The translations under genes were made by a program, and so were the position numbers. Below the pieces are notes generated by a model that saw only the letters and a list, made by a program, of their open reading frames with translations, ran no database searches and had not been told where the DNA came from. From JAAXQD01 sp032126435 (GTDB lineage Bacteria; Desulfobacterota; Desulfobacteria; Desulfobacterales; UBA11574): a DNA stretch of 43,895 nt. Numbering within the stretch: position 1 is the first letter of the stretch; each line of letters starts with the position of its first letter. Of this stretch, positions 17,934-26,591 are shown piece by piece. The stretch lies in contig JAQBBE010000147.1 of assembly GCA_032126435.1 (NCBI GenBank), positions 1 through 43,895 of the forward strand, given 5' to 3'.

Positions 17934-18749
17934 ATGACAGATATCATATGCATAGCCAATCAAAAAGGCGGCGTGGGCAAAACGACCACAGCCATAAATT
18001 TGTCCGCCGCCCTTGCAGTTTCCGAAAAAAAAACGCTCCTTGTGGATTGCGATCCCCAGGGAAATGCAACCACCGGACTCGGCATCGATAAAAATCGTAT
18101 TGATAAATCATTATACCACGGAATGATTGGAGAAGTCGATGCGAACAATCTCATTTTGGACAGCGACATCGATACGCTGAAAATCATTCCTTCACGCGTG
18201 GAGCTCATCGGTTTTGAAGTGGAAATGATGTCAAACCCGAAGCGTGAAATGGTGTTAAAAGACCTTTTATCCCGGGTTAAACATCCATTTGACTACATTG
18301 TCATCGACTGCCCGCCTTCTTTGAGTCTTCTGACGATCAATGCACTGACGGCGGCCGACTTCATACTGATTCCCCTTCAGTGCGAATTTTATGCATTGGA
18401 GGGCCTGGGGCAGCTTTTACAAACCATAAAACGTATCAAGCATCATTTGAATCCAAAACTTAAAATCGCAGGGATTCTTCTGACCATGTTTGATAAACGA
18501 ACAAACTTATCCCACCAGGTGGCTGAAGATGCTGAAAAATACTTCAAGTCCCTGGTATTCGAGACCGTGATTCCCAGAAATGTCCGCTTGGGCGAAGCGC
18601 CGAGCTTCGGAAAACCTATTTTGTTGTATGATGCAGCTTCTGCGGGGGCGCAAAGTTACTTCAGCCTGGCCAAGGAGATACTGCGCAATTTTGGGAGCTT
18701 ATCAAATCCGATCCAACGTCCCAAGGAACACTCAAAACTGGATAACTAA
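17934..18749 (+). CDS. parA: Chromosome partitioning ATPase ParA/Soj
   Basis: This 271-residue ParA-type P-loop ATPase has the deviant Walker A KGGVGKTT near residues 11-18 (IICIANQKGGVGKTTTAINL), DCDPQGNAT, and Walker B VIDCPPSL. It lacks the N-terminal helix-turn-helix of plasmid ParA, so it is the chromosomal Soj type. It binds the nucleoid nonspecifically and moves ParB-parS complexes. parB follows 15 bases downstream. Confidence 0.96.
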   Translation: MTDIICIANQKGGVGKTTTAINLSAALAVSEKKTLLVDCDPQGNATTGLGIDKNRIDKSLYHGMIGEVDANNLILDSDIDTLKIIPSRVELIGFEVEMMSNPKREMVLKDLLSRVKHPFDYIVIDCPPSLSLLTINALTAADFILIPLQCEFYALEGLGQLLQTIKRIKHHLNPKLKIAGILLTMFDKRTNLSHQVAEDAEKYFKSLVFETVIPRNVRLGEAPSFGKPILLYDAASAGAQSYFSLAKEILRNFGSLSNPIQRPKEHSKLDN

Positions 18750-18764
18750 CTTCACTGAATAAAA

Positions 18765-19667
18765 ATGAAAAAAACTAAGAAAGAAAGAAAATCGGGATTG
18801 ACCTCAAAAAAACCCAAAAAATTGGCCCTTGGAAGAGGTCTTGATGCCTTGTTGCCCGATATCGAACCCATCGAAAACATTTCAGAAGTATATTTTGAGT
18901 GTGATATCGAGCGGATTTATCCAAATCGTTACCAGCCCCGCCTGCGGTTTCCAAACGATGAACTTGAGGAAATGTCCCGCTCTATTAAACAGCAAGGAAT
19001 CATACAACCCCTTCTGGTGAGAAAGGATGATCATGGATATGAACTCGTAACCGGCGAAAGACGCTTGCGTGCCGCAAAAAAGGCCGGCCTGAAACACGTG
19101 CCGGTTTTTGTCAAAACCATCACCGATGCAGATCTTCTGGAAATGTCCATTGTGGAAAATGTTCAACGAGAAGATTTAAATCCCATAGAAGAAGCAGAAG
19201 CGTATCACCGTCTGATCACCGAATTCGGGCTCACCCAGGATCAGGCTGCTGTGCGTGTGGGGAAAAGCAGGTCTGCTGTTGCCAACTTATTAAGGCTTCG
19301 TCAGCTGCCCGAACAGATTAAATCCAGCATAATGGATGGTGCCTTGAGCATGGGGCATGCACGCGCATTGCTGGGTGCTGCCAACTCTGCCCAGCAAAAC
19401 GCCGTTTGGCGGGTCGTTGTTTCCAAAAGGCTATCGGTCAGGGAAACTGAAAATCTGGTTAAACGTTTGAAAGCCGAACAGAAAAAGCCGAAACAGGCCT
19501 CACCCGGTTCTGAACAAAGATACTTTTTGAGCCTGAGCGACGATCTTTCGCGTCACTTCGGAACCAAGGTTCAGATTAAACGACGGGGGCAAAAGGGTAA
19601 GGTTGAGATCGAATTTTACAGCAATGACGATCTCGACCATCTGCTAAGACGATTGAAGCAGATATAA
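18765..19667 (+). CDS. parB: Chromosome partitioning protein ParB/Spo0J
   Basis: This 300-residue CTP-dependent DNA clamp has the N-terminal LGRGLDALLP motif, the CTP-binding GERRLRA box (near residue 97) and ENVQREDLNP. A central helix-turn-helix (LTQDQAAVRVGKSRSAVANLLRL) binds parS. A C-terminal dimerisation segment follows. No convincing parS is visible in this window. The stop overlaps the next start by one base. Confidence 0.96.
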   Translation: MKKTKKERKSGLTSKKPKKLALGRGLDALLPDIEPIENISEVYFECDIERIYPNRYQPRLRFPNDELEEMSRSIKQQGIIQPLLVRKDDHGYELVTGERRLRAAKKAGLKHVPVFVKTITDADLLEMSIVENVQREDLNPIEEAEAYHRLITEFGLTQDQAAVRVGKSRSAVANLLRLRQLPEQIKSSIMDGALSMGHARALLGAANSAQQNAVWRVVVSKRLSVRETENLVKRLKAEQKKPKQASPGSEQRYFLSLSDDLSRHFGTKVQIKRRGQKGKVEIEFYSNDDLDHLLRRLKQI

Positions 19668-20188
19668 TGTCTATTCATATCATCATCGACGGCTATAATT
19701 TAATCCGACAGTCCAAATCCCTCGGCGCCCTTGACCGACAAGATTTACAATTGGGTCGTGAAGCGCTCCTTGACATGCTTTCAGCATACAAAAGAATAAA
19801 ACGCCACACGATTACCGTCGTTTTTGATGGAACCAAAGCACTGCCCTTCTCCCAGCACAAAGATCAAATAAAAGGAATCAAGGTGAAATTTTCCCGCCGT
19901 GGAGAATTCGCCGATGCCGTGATTAAACGGATGGCCGCCAAGCTAAGGGAAAAAGCCATGGTTGTAAGCTCTGATCTGGATGTTATTCATTTTTCGGCGT
20001 CCAAAGGGTCGGCGACCATCGACTCTCCCGGGTTTGAAGAAAAGATGGCCATGGCAGTTTATACGGATACAAAGGGGATGGAAAGCGAAGAAGCGGTGGG
20101 GTGGATTCCAACGACGAAAAAAAAAGGTCCCGGCAGACGGCTTTCAAAAAGACAACGGCACAGCAGGGTCAAAATAAAAAAACTGTAA
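19667..20188 (+). CDS. NYN-domain nuclease (YacP/Rae1-like)
   Basis: This 173-residue PIN-like NYN protein has the opening IIIDGYNLIRQSK with the first catalytic Asp, then TVVFDG, EFADAVIKR and VVSSDLDV, the remaining acidic ligands. The basic tail (KKKGPGRRLSKRQRHSR) suggests RNA or ribosome binding. The B. subtilis homologue (YacP, Rae1) cleaves mRNA on the ribosome. It starts within the parB stop (TAATG), so it is in the same transcript. Confidence 0.9.
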   Translation: MSIHIIIDGYNLIRQSKSLGALDRQDLQLGREALLDMLSAYKRIKRHTITVVFDGTKALPFSQHKDQIKGIKVKFSRRGEFADAVIKRMAAKLREKAMVVSSDLDVIHFSASKGSATIDSPGFEEKMAMAVYTDTKGMESEEAVGWIPTTKKKGPGRRLSKRQRHSRVKIKKL

Positions 20189-20297
20189 AAAAAACAAGGA
20201 CCACCAGATGCTCGTTTCCATTGACGCGGCTGCCATTATCTGATAGTCACACAACGGTTCCGAGCGGTTTTTCCATAACGCTTTGAAATTTCTCAAC

Positions 20298-20762
20298 ATG
20301 AATACAAAAAAAACAAAATCAGACCTGTTTCGGATATGCGTAATAGACGGTCAGGGCGGCGGTATCGGAAGCGCGGTCATCAAAAAACTAAAAGACCTTT
20401 ACGGAGAAACCGTTGAAATTATCGCCCTGGGCACCAATGCAATCGCCACCGCTCAGATGCTGAAAGCCAAAGCCAACAGAGGTGCATCTGGAGAAAATGC
20501 AATTGTTCAGACGTCTAAAAAAGTGGATATTATCATCGGGACGGTCAGCATTATCCTGGCCCATTCCATGATGGGAGAAGTTACACCCAAAATAGCAGAA
20601 GCCGTGGCTGAGAGCCCCGCTAAAAAACTGCTGATACCGCTTACCCAGGAAAATGTTGAAATCGTCGGGTTACCCTCAACGCCGCTTCCCCATCTTATAG
20701 AGGCGCTTATCGAGGAAAATTTAAAAGGGAAAATACCATGTGTGAGGCAAACGCGTACTTGA
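20298..20762 (+). CDS. DUF3842 family protein
   Basis: This is a 154-residue protein of the DUF3842 family, with a nucleotide-binding-like N-terminus ICVIDGQGGGIGSAVIKKL and a later IIIGTVSIILAHSMMGEVTP stretch. The function is unknown. The ORF can begin at a TTG at 20283, but the ATG at 20298 is preferred. It overlaps cooT by 25 bases, and the pairing suggests a joint metal-related role, which is inference. Confidence 0.85.
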   Translation: MNTKKTKSDLFRICVIDGQGGGIGSAVIKKLKDLYGETVEIIALGTNAIATAQMLKAKANRGASGENAIVQTSKKVDIIIGTVSIILAHSMMGEVTPKIAEAVAESPAKKLLIPLTQENVEIVGLPSTPLPHLIEALIEENLKGKIPCVRQTRT

Positions 20763-20923
20763 TTGAAGGAGATGAGAAAATACTGGTTATGGAAGCCGTT
20801 GATTCCGTGGAACCCGAGGAGAACGGCATCAGATTGACCAGTATATTTGGAGATCAGAAATTCATAAAGGCGCACATTCATTCGCTGGCACTTGTGGACC
20901 ACAATATTTTTCTGAAATCCTAA
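20738..20923 (+). CDS. cooT: CooT-family nickel-binding protein
   Basis: This 61-residue protein begins MCEANAYL and ends in IKAHIHSLALVDHNIFLKS, the pattern of the small nickel-binding protein CooT linked to carbon monoxide dehydrogenase maturation. Cys2 is the expected metal ligand. It has RBS AAGGGA before the ATG and is coupled to the DUF3842 gene. The CO dehydrogenase genes themselves are not in this window. Confidence 0.85.
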   Translation: MCEANAYLIEGDEKILVMEAVDSVEPEENGIRLTSIFGDQKFIKAHIHSLALVDHNIFLKS

Positions 20924-20996
20924 CATTACGACCCGATACAATAAGCGGCTTTTATTCATAAAATTTGATGCGTTGAGCCGAACCAGCATGTGATAG

Positions 20997-22724
20997 ATGA
21001 AAATATTAATTGCAAAGAACGCTGGTTTCTGCATGGGAGTCCGCAGAGCCGTTGAAATGGTTCTGGATACCCCGAACAAACACGAAAATCCTATCTGCAC
21101 TTTTGGGCCTCTTATACACAATCCCCAGGTTCTAAATCTTTTGGAAGAAAAAGGGATATCCATTCTCGATGAAGTACCGGATCACGGATCCGGTACAGTT
21201 CTGATTAGAGCCCATGGCGTTCCACCCGACACCAAAAAAAATCTGAAAAAAGCCGGTTTCAAGGTTATCGACGCCACATGCCCCCGCGTTATAAAGGTAC
21301 AAACCATCATCCGGAAACATGCACGACAAGGTTGTGCCGCGATCATTATTGGAGACAAAGCACACCCTGAAGTCATCGGTCTTCTGGGGTATGCAGGGGA
21401 TAAAGGGTATGTTGTCGACAATATCGATGATCTTGATTCTCTTCCTTCGTTTAAAAGCGCCATCATCGTTGCCCAGACCACACAGAACACCCTCTTTTTT
21501 GAAAAGGTAAAAACCTGGGCAAACCAAAATTTTCCGCACTACAAGATCTATGATACCATTTGCGATTCCACGGCCAAGCGCCAGGCTGAAGTCCATCACC
21601 TGGCAGATTCTGTGGATGCCGTTATTGTTGTGGGGGGATATAACAGCGGAAATACAAAGCGGCTTGCCGAAATTGCCCGAAAGACCGGCAAGCCGACGTA
21701 CCACATCCAAGAGGAATCGGAAATCGATATGGGTGCACTTTCTGAAGCAAGCTGTATTGGGATTGCAGCCGGCGCTTCCACCCCGAACTGGATCATCAAT
21801 AAAATCTACAGAAAGCTCGAAGCCCTCCCTTATAAAAAGAAGCAGCGCTGGAAAAGGAGCGTGTTTGCTGCCCAGCGAGCCCTTCTTCTCACAAATATCT
21901 ATGTGTCCATGGGCGCCGGATGCCTTTGCTATGCCTGTATCAAGATTCAGGAGATTTCAAACTACTTGCCGTTTGTATTGATATCCGTGCTTTATGTTCA
22001 ATCCATGCATATCTTCAACAACCTGATCGGTACAAAGGCAGACCGATACAATGACCCTGACAGGTCTTTTTTTTATCACGAAAACAAGATCCCCCTTGCC
22101 CTTCTCGCCGTTACAGCTGGGGGCGTTGGGCTGATCATCGCCTATTCAACAGGAAAGATACCCTTTCTGATCCTTCTCGGCATGAGCATCATGGGACTTT
22201 CTTACAATCTGAGACTGATACCGGCAAATTTCGCAGGCAGCAAGTACCGGCGGATAAGGGATGTCCCGGGATCAAAAACTGTTCTGATTGCAATGGCATG
22301 GGGAATCGTGACATCTGTATTGCCCTCCCTGTCCGTACCCGAGAATATTCGTCTGAGTACGGTCATCATACTCCTGTGGTCTCTAAGCCTGGTCTTTGTC
22401 AGGACGGCATTTTTTGACGTTCTTGATATGCAGGGCGATCGCATTGTGGGAAAAGAGACGATACCCATACTTCTGGGAGAAAAGCGAACCTTGCGCCTTT
22501 TAAAAATGATACTGGCCATAAATTTTGGCATTTTGATTTTGTCCAGCGTCTTACATCTTATCTCGAGTCTCGGATTTGCCCTTGCGATCTGCCCCGCTTT
22601 TATCTTCATCGTTCTTTCAGCCCACGAACGCGGTTATATGCTCCCCGGGATCCGGCTGGAGTTTTTGGTTGAAAGTAACTTTGTTATGGCGGGCTTGATC
22701 GCCCTTTTTGGGTCTTTTCTTTAG
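20997..22724 (+). CDS. ispH: IspH (LytB) fused to a UbiA-type prenyltransferase domain
   Basis: This is a 575-residue fusion. Residues 1-283 are IspH, which makes IPP and DMAPP from HMBPP using a 4Fe-4S cluster. All three cluster cysteines are present (GFCMGV, ATCPRV, DTICDST), as are HPEV and AQTT. Residues about 290-575 form a polytopic membrane domain with about eight hydrophobic segments and the UbiA signature. The second Asp motif DVLDMQGDRIVGK is intact. The first reads NNLIGTKADRYNDPDR, with two of its usual Asps changed to Asn and Gly. The fusion would tether isoprenoid precursor formation to a membrane prenyl transferase. The prenyl acceptor cannot be inferred. Confidence 0.9.
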   Translation: MKILIAKNAGFCMGVRRAVEMVLDTPNKHENPICTFGPLIHNPQVLNLLEEKGISILDEVPDHGSGTVLIRAHGVPPDTKKNLKKAGFKVIDATCPRVIKVQTIIRKHARQGCAAIIIGDKAHPEVIGLLGYAGDKGYVVDNIDDLDSLPSFKSAIIVAQTTQNTLFFEKVKTWANQNFPHYKIYDTICDSTAKRQAEVHHLADSVDAVIVVGGYNSGNTKRLAEIARKTGKPTYHIQEESEIDMGALSEASCIGIAAGASTPNWIINKIYRKLEALPYKKKQRWKRSVFAAQRALLLTNIYVSMGAGCLCYACIKIQEISNYLPFVLISVLYVQSMHIFNNLIGTKADRYNDPDRSFFYHENKIPLALLAVTAGGVGLIIAYSTGKIPFLILLGMSIMGLSYNLRLIPANFAGSKYRRIRDVPGSKTVLIAMAWGIVTSVLPSLSVPENIRLSTVIILLWSLSLVFVRTAFFDVLDMQGDRIVGKETIPILLGEKRTLRLLKMILAINFGILILSSVLHLISSLGFALAICPAFIFIVLSAHERGYMLPGIRLEFLVESNFVMAGLIALFGSFL

Positions 22725-22837
22725 CTTGATCCACTCGGCGGGCGGCTTGTTTCCTTTGTCAAACCGCTCCAAGGACAATGCTTTTTTCAACCCGTATATT
22801 AAAGTTCCACAAGGCAAAAATATCAGGATATCATAAA

Positions 22838-24529
22838 ATGACAAACAGAAAAAAATTGCTGATCGTTGGCGGTGTTGCAGGCGGAGCGTCGTGCGCCGCA
22901 AGGGCAAGAAGACTTCGCGAAGATGCCGATATTATCCTATTTGAACGCGGATCCCATATCTCTTTTGCCAATTGCGGTCTCCCGTATCATATCGGGAAAG
23001 TTATTCCAAGAGAGCGGTCGCTTTTTATTGCTTCACCGGAGTTGTTTAAAAGACAGCTTAATGTGGACGTAAGAACACAAAATAATGTCCGATATATTGA
23101 CCGTAAAAATAAAAGGATCGATGTCGAAAATTTAAAAACCGGGGAAGTATACCGTGAAAGCTACGATGCCCTTGTCCTTTCTCCCGGGGCGGCACCCATA
23201 AAACCTGATTTCAAGGGGATAGATCTCCCTGGCATCTTTACCTTGCGCACCATTCCGGACATGCGAAAGATTATCGACTGGATTAAAACCCGAACGGTGA
23301 AAAAAGCCGCTGTCATCGGCGGCGGATTCATCGGTCTGGAGATGACTGAAAATTTGAAAATACAGGGAATAGATGTCTCCATCATAGAAATGCTGCCACA
23401 GGTCATGCCTTTTTTAGATCCTGAAATTGCGGCGTTCATCCATGATCATCTTAAGTCCAAAGAAATATCACTCTTTTTGGGGAGTCCTGTTACCGGCTTC
23501 AGACAGAAAAACAATGGTATGATCGAGGTTATGATCGAATCCGGCAAAACGGTTGCAGCGGATGTGGTCATTCTTGCCATCGGTGTTCGTCCGGAGGTTG
23601 AGCTGGCAAAAACGGCAGGTCTTGCCATTGGCAGCCTGGGAGGGATTCTGGTTGACGATCAAATGCGCACCAGTGATGAAAATATTTTTGCTGTCGGCGA
23701 TGCCGTTGAAGTAAAAAACTTTGTCACCGCCGCACAAGGTTTGATTCCGCTGGCAGGTCCGGCCAACCGTCAAGGACGAATAGCGGCGGATGTCATCATG
23801 GGAAACAATAGAACTGCGTCGCCGCGATTCCGCGGCGTGCAGGCCACAACAGTTTGCGGTGTACTCGGCCTGACCATCGCTGCCACGGGCATCAGCGAAA
23901 AAGCATTGAGGCAGTTGGACGGAAATGAAGATTTAAAACCTTACGAAAAAATTTATCTCACCCCGAATCACCATGCCGGATATTATCCAGGCGCAAAACC
24001 CCTGACATTCAAATTGATTTTTTCAACCCAAAACGGACGGATACTGGGTGCCCAGGCCGTCGGGACGGAAGGTGTCGAAAAAAGAATCGATGTGATTGCA
24101 ACAGCTATTCAGCATAACGGAACCGTATTCGACCTTGAGGAATCGGAACTGTGCTATGCACCGCAATACGGCTCTGCTAAAGATCCCGTCAACCTCGCGG
24201 GTATGATCGCATCGAATCTGATGCAAGGATATACGTCAATTGTCCATTGGGAGGATCTTTCCGAATCTGATGCATTTATTCTTGATGTTCGCGGACCTTT
24301 CGAATTCAAAAACGGTTATGTTAAAAATGCGGTGAATATCCCTCTGGCTGATTTAAGGAAGCGGATGTCGGAACTTCCCCGGGATCGGGAAATATGGACA
24401 TACTGTTATGAAGGAAAACGGTCTTATTTTGCCTTGCGCATTCTGAAACAGTATGGTTTTAAAGCGGAAAATATTTCCGGAGGGTATTTGATGTATCTGG
24501 CCGTAAAACAATTCAAAGACATTGAGTAA
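22838..24529 (+). CDS. CoA-disulfide reductase with C-terminal rhodanese domain
   Basis: This is a 563-residue FAD enzyme. It has the FAD-binding LLIVGGVAGGASCAARARR, active-site Cys46 in SFANCGLPYHIG (the CoADR Cys), the NAD motif AAVIGGGFIGLEM, and the second FAD motif IFAVGDAVEV. The C-terminal 100 residues are a rhodanese domain (ILDVRGPFEF, putative persulfide Cys523 in TYCYEGKRSY). Such fusions reduce CoA disulfide, CoA persulfide or polysulfide and fit a sulfur-reducing anaerobe. The ATG at 22838 is chosen because the 20 codons upstream are unlike the family. Confidence 0.92.
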   Translation: MTNRKKLLIVGGVAGGASCAARARRLREDADIILFERGSHISFANCGLPYHIGKVIPRERSLFIASPELFKRQLNVDVRTQNNVRYIDRKNKRIDVENLKTGEVYRESYDALVLSPGAAPIKPDFKGIDLPGIFTLRTIPDMRKIIDWIKTRTVKKAAVIGGGFIGLEMTENLKIQGIDVSIIEMLPQVMPFLDPEIAAFIHDHLKSKEISLFLGSPVTGFRQKNNGMIEVMIESGKTVAADVVILAIGVRPEVELAKTAGLAIGSLGGILVDDQMRTSDENIFAVGDAVEVKNFVTAAQGLIPLAGPANRQGRIAADVIMGNNRTASPRFRGVQATTVCGVLGLTIAATGISEKALRQLDGNEDLKPYEKIYLTPNHHAGYYPGAKPLTFKLIFSTQNGRILGAQAVGTEGVEKRIDVIATAIQHNGTVFDLEESELCYAPQYGSAKDPVNLAGMIASNLMQGYTSIVHWEDLSESDAFILDVRGPFEFKNGYVKNAVNIPLADLRKRMSELPRDREIWTYCYEGKRSYFALRILKQYGFKAENISGGYLMYLAVKQFKDIE

Positions 24530-24608
24530 AAAATCGTTGATCGGTGAACAGCCGGCGTGTTGTCCTTTTAATCATTGGACGAAACAACGGCCTTAGGTAC
24601 CCGTCTGT

Positions 24609-25214
24609 TTATTTCCAAATGGTGGGTTCCGTACCGGACAGAAGTCTTTTGATGTTTTCTATGTGGCGAAAACCGATGAATACAGCAGTTGCAACGGCAC
24701 ATCCTGTGAGGACTCCGGAGCCGGTGGCCTTCCAGACAGCAACCGGCAGAACGGCAGCGGCGGCGAGGGATGCCGCCGAGACACGGTTGGACCCGCAAAC
24801 AAACAGGATAAAGACCAGAATTACAACCCCCAATGCCGGCGGTGAAATTACGGCAAAACACCCGGCTGCAGTTGCAACGCCTTTGCCGCCGTTTTTAAAC
24901 TTCATATATATCGGATAAAGGTGGCCCATAAAGGCGGCAAAGGCAACCAGTGAAATGTAGAAGGAGGCCCACAATTCATTTGAATCTGTTAGCGATACCG
25001 CCAACCAGACCGGAACGGCGCCCTTGAGGACATCGCCGGCAAGGGTTAAAATCCCGAGCTTTGCCCCTGCCACGCGCCTTACATTGGTTGCACCGATATT
25101 TCCACTCCCCTCCTGCCGTATGTTTATCGAGGTGAACAGCCGGGTCAGGACAAGACCCCAGGGGATGGAGCCCAGGAGATACGCAAAAAACGGCAGAATG
25201 AGAAGTTTAATCAT
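24609..25214 (-). CDS. plsY: Glycerol-3-phosphate acyltransferase PlsY
   Basis: This is a 201-residue polytopic membrane protein using acyl-phosphate to acylate glycerol-3-phosphate. The three PlsY motifs are present: GSGNIGATNVRR near residue 37, GDVLKGAVPVWLA, and GHLYPIYMKFKNGGKGVAT. It is divergent from the Smr gene. The shared 25215-25358 region has two palindromes, listed next. Confidence 0.95.
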   Translation of the reverse strand: MIKLLILPFFAYLLGSIPWGLVLTRLFTSINIRQEGSGNIGATNVRRVAGAKLGILTLAGDVLKGAVPVWLAVSLTDSNELWASFYISLVAFAAFMGHLYPIYMKFKNGGKGVATAAGCFAVISPPALGVVILVFILFVCGSNRVSAASLAAAAVLPVAVWKATGSGVLTGCAVATAVFIGFRHIENIKRLLSGTEPTIWK

Positions 25215-25244
25215 TTAAGCGACACCACGATCTTATTTTAATGA

Positions 25245-25306
25245 AACGATACACAATGAGCCATACATCGTGTATCCTGAAAATATAGTGGATATCATAT
25301 CACTAT
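25245..25306. promoter_or_regulatory. Divergent promoter region with two palindromes
   Basis: GATACAC/GTGTATC (about 25245-25277) and ATAGTG-N10-CACTAT (25285-25306) are inverted repeats between plsY and the Smr gene, with TATAAT-like sequence downstream near 25325. They are possible operator sites for the divergent genes; no regulator is identified. Confidence 0.35.
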
Positions 25307-25358
25307 CGACAGTAATATCAAGTCTATATAATATTTCTCAAAAGAGAGCCGTTTTTAC

Positions 25359-25634
25359 GTGAAACCTGTAAGAATGCCCATTGAAGATATTTTAGATCTT
25401 CACACCTTTAAACCTAAAGAGGTGCCTGATCTTCTGGTCGATTACTTTTATGCTTGTATCGATGCAGGTATTTATTCTGTACGAATCGTTCATGGAAAGG
25501 GCCGGGGAATATTGAAGAAGCGGGTTCAAGAGCTTTTGAAAAAAAATCCGCTGGTGGAATCCTATAAAAATGCACCCCTGGAAGCCGGCGGTTGGGGCGC
25601 TACCCTGGTGGAACTTAAACCAAGATTCGAATAG
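25359..25634 (+). CDS. Smr-domain protein
   Basis: This is a 91-residue stand-alone Smr (small MutS-related) domain. It begins DILDLHTFKPKEVPDLLVDYFYACIDAG and has the signature IVHGKGRGILKKRVQELL followed by GGWGATLVEL. Related Smr domains act as endonucleases or on stalled ribosomes. It starts at GTG. This minimal domain has no MutS part and probably acts as a nuclease, which is inferred from the family. Confidence 0.88.
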   Translation: MKPVRMPIEDILDLHTFKPKEVPDLLVDYFYACIDAGIYSVRIVHGKGRGILKKRVQELLKKNPLVESYKNAPLEAGGWGATLVELKPRFE

Positions 25635-26017
25635 CCATATGTCAGGGTGTTTGGGGGTGTCTGCGGTCATATAAAAGGAAATTATTATCCTGTGATGTTC
25701 CATACTGAATTCCATTTTCCATGTTACCTGAATTACCCAATATGTAACCAAAGTAATACTAAATGTGGTATTAATTTCACAATTTTACGGCCTGTTCGCC
25801 GTTTGTTTGAGCTAACCATTTGAAATATCAGGAAGCGAAAAAACTTCCTGATCCTGCATGATTTTTGCATGCATGTAACGCAATAACGAACGCATTCAAA
25901 ACAACCGGAGTTTCCTGCAGCGCCGTTGAAACGGGATCTTTGAATTGCTTCAACAAACTGGGGAAATACGCACGCTGTTCCAATTTAAGAAAGACTCAAT
26001 AAGAATCTGTATCGCTT
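25635..26017. other. Gene-free stretch with hairpins
   Basis: No convincing gene. ATCAGGAAG/CTTCCTGAT (25827-25852, loop CGAAAAAA) is a perfect 9-bp stem, followed by GCATG-ATTTTTG-CATGC (about 25857-25873). A short frame of about 46 codons encodes ...SCSAVETGS... and shares CxxVETGS with the small protein at 27614, so it may be a decayed relative. No terminator T-tract follows these hairpins. Confidence 0.35.
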
Positions 26018-26167
26018 ATGACCCATGAATTACACGATAACGGCGGCCGGCGCTCAGGGACGGACCGGCGGGAATATTCTTACACCTCTTACATACCTGA
26101 ACGAAGATCGGGTAAGGAACGGAGAAGTGGGTTGGATAGAAGGGTGAAACCGAGAACATCAGAATAA
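26018..26167 (+). CDS. 49-aa Arg-rich RRxGxxRR repeat protein
   Basis: This small protein carries repeated Arg-rich units: GRRSGTDRRE, PERRSGKERRSGLDRRV. The pattern RRxGxxRR recurs three times, and a related 68-aa protein follows at 26385. A matching terminator lies just downstream (26193-26230). I do not recognise the function; nucleic-acid or lipid binding via Arg pairs is only a guess. No strong RBS is seen. Confidence 0.6.
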   Translation: MTHELHDNGGRRSGTDRREYSYTSYIPERRSGKERRSGLDRRVKPRTSE

Positions 26168-26192
26168 AAAAAATACCGGGATATTTTGGATC

Positions 26193-26230
26193 AAAAAAGG
26201 CGGGGCCGGCAAAGGCTCTGCCTTTTTTAT
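26193..26230 (+). terminator. Rho-independent terminator after the 49-aa gene
   Basis: AAAAAAGGCGGGGCC (26193-26207) pairs with GGCTCTGCCTTTTTT (26214-26228, two G-U pairs), and the stem ends in a T-tract. This placement supports the 49-aa frame as a real transcription unit. Confidence 0.75.
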
Positions 26231-26292
26231 TTGACAATACCCCCAAAGTTCCTGTATATAGTTTCACGTTAATATAATTCTACTATATACAG
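26231..26292 (+). promoter_or_regulatory. Promoter with overlapping 11-bp inverted repeat
   Basis: TTGACA (26231-26236), an 18-base spacer and TATATA (26255-26260) form a promoter. CTGTATATAGT (26252-26262), covering the -10, is repeated inverted as ACTATATACAG (26282-26292). This could be a two-half-site operator or an RNA hairpin ahead of the 68-aa gene. The half-sites resemble LexA sequence but lack CTGT-N8-ACAG spacing. Confidence 0.45.
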
Positions 26293-26384
26293 TAGAATAG
26301 ACCGTTGAAAAACGATCCCTTTTTATCAATCCCGGCGTCAGACTCAAGTTTTGATCTTCGAAATTTTCGGTCAGGAGTGTCCTG

Positions 26385-26591
26385 ATGAGTGCTTATCCCT
26401 ATCTTCAAAAAGAGCGCAGAAACGGCATAGAAAGACGCAAAAGCAGGGTGCCGGTGGGAATAACTTTTGAGCTCGTCGACCGCAGGCAAAAAAACGACCC
26501 CTATTACAGTGGTCCTGAAAGGCGAAGCGGTATGGATAGAAGGGGTTTGATTTGGGATAGAAGAACACCCAAAGTAACCTGTTGCAGCTAA
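26385..26591 (+). CDS. 68-aa Arg-rich RRxGxxRR repeat protein
   Basis: This is the second member of the pair: ERRNGIERRKSRV, VDRRQKN, PERRSGMDRRG, WDRRTP, a run of RR-containing units with a Cys-Cys near the end. RBS AGGAG sits eight bases before the ATG. It is not recognised as a named family. The shared units indicate common ancestry with the 49-aa protein. Upstream lies the promoter with overlapping inverted repeat. Confidence 0.65.
   Translation: MSAYPYLQKERRNGIERRKSRVPVGITFELVDRRQKNDPYYSGPERRSGMDRRGLIWDRRTPKVTCCS

Noticed and set aside
25345..25365. parS-like sequence at the Smr gene start
   Set aside because: It matches only about 12 of 16 positions of the consensus and lacks symmetry.
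26252..26292. LexA box
   Set aside because: Half-sites look similar but the CTGT-N8-ACAG arrangement is absent.
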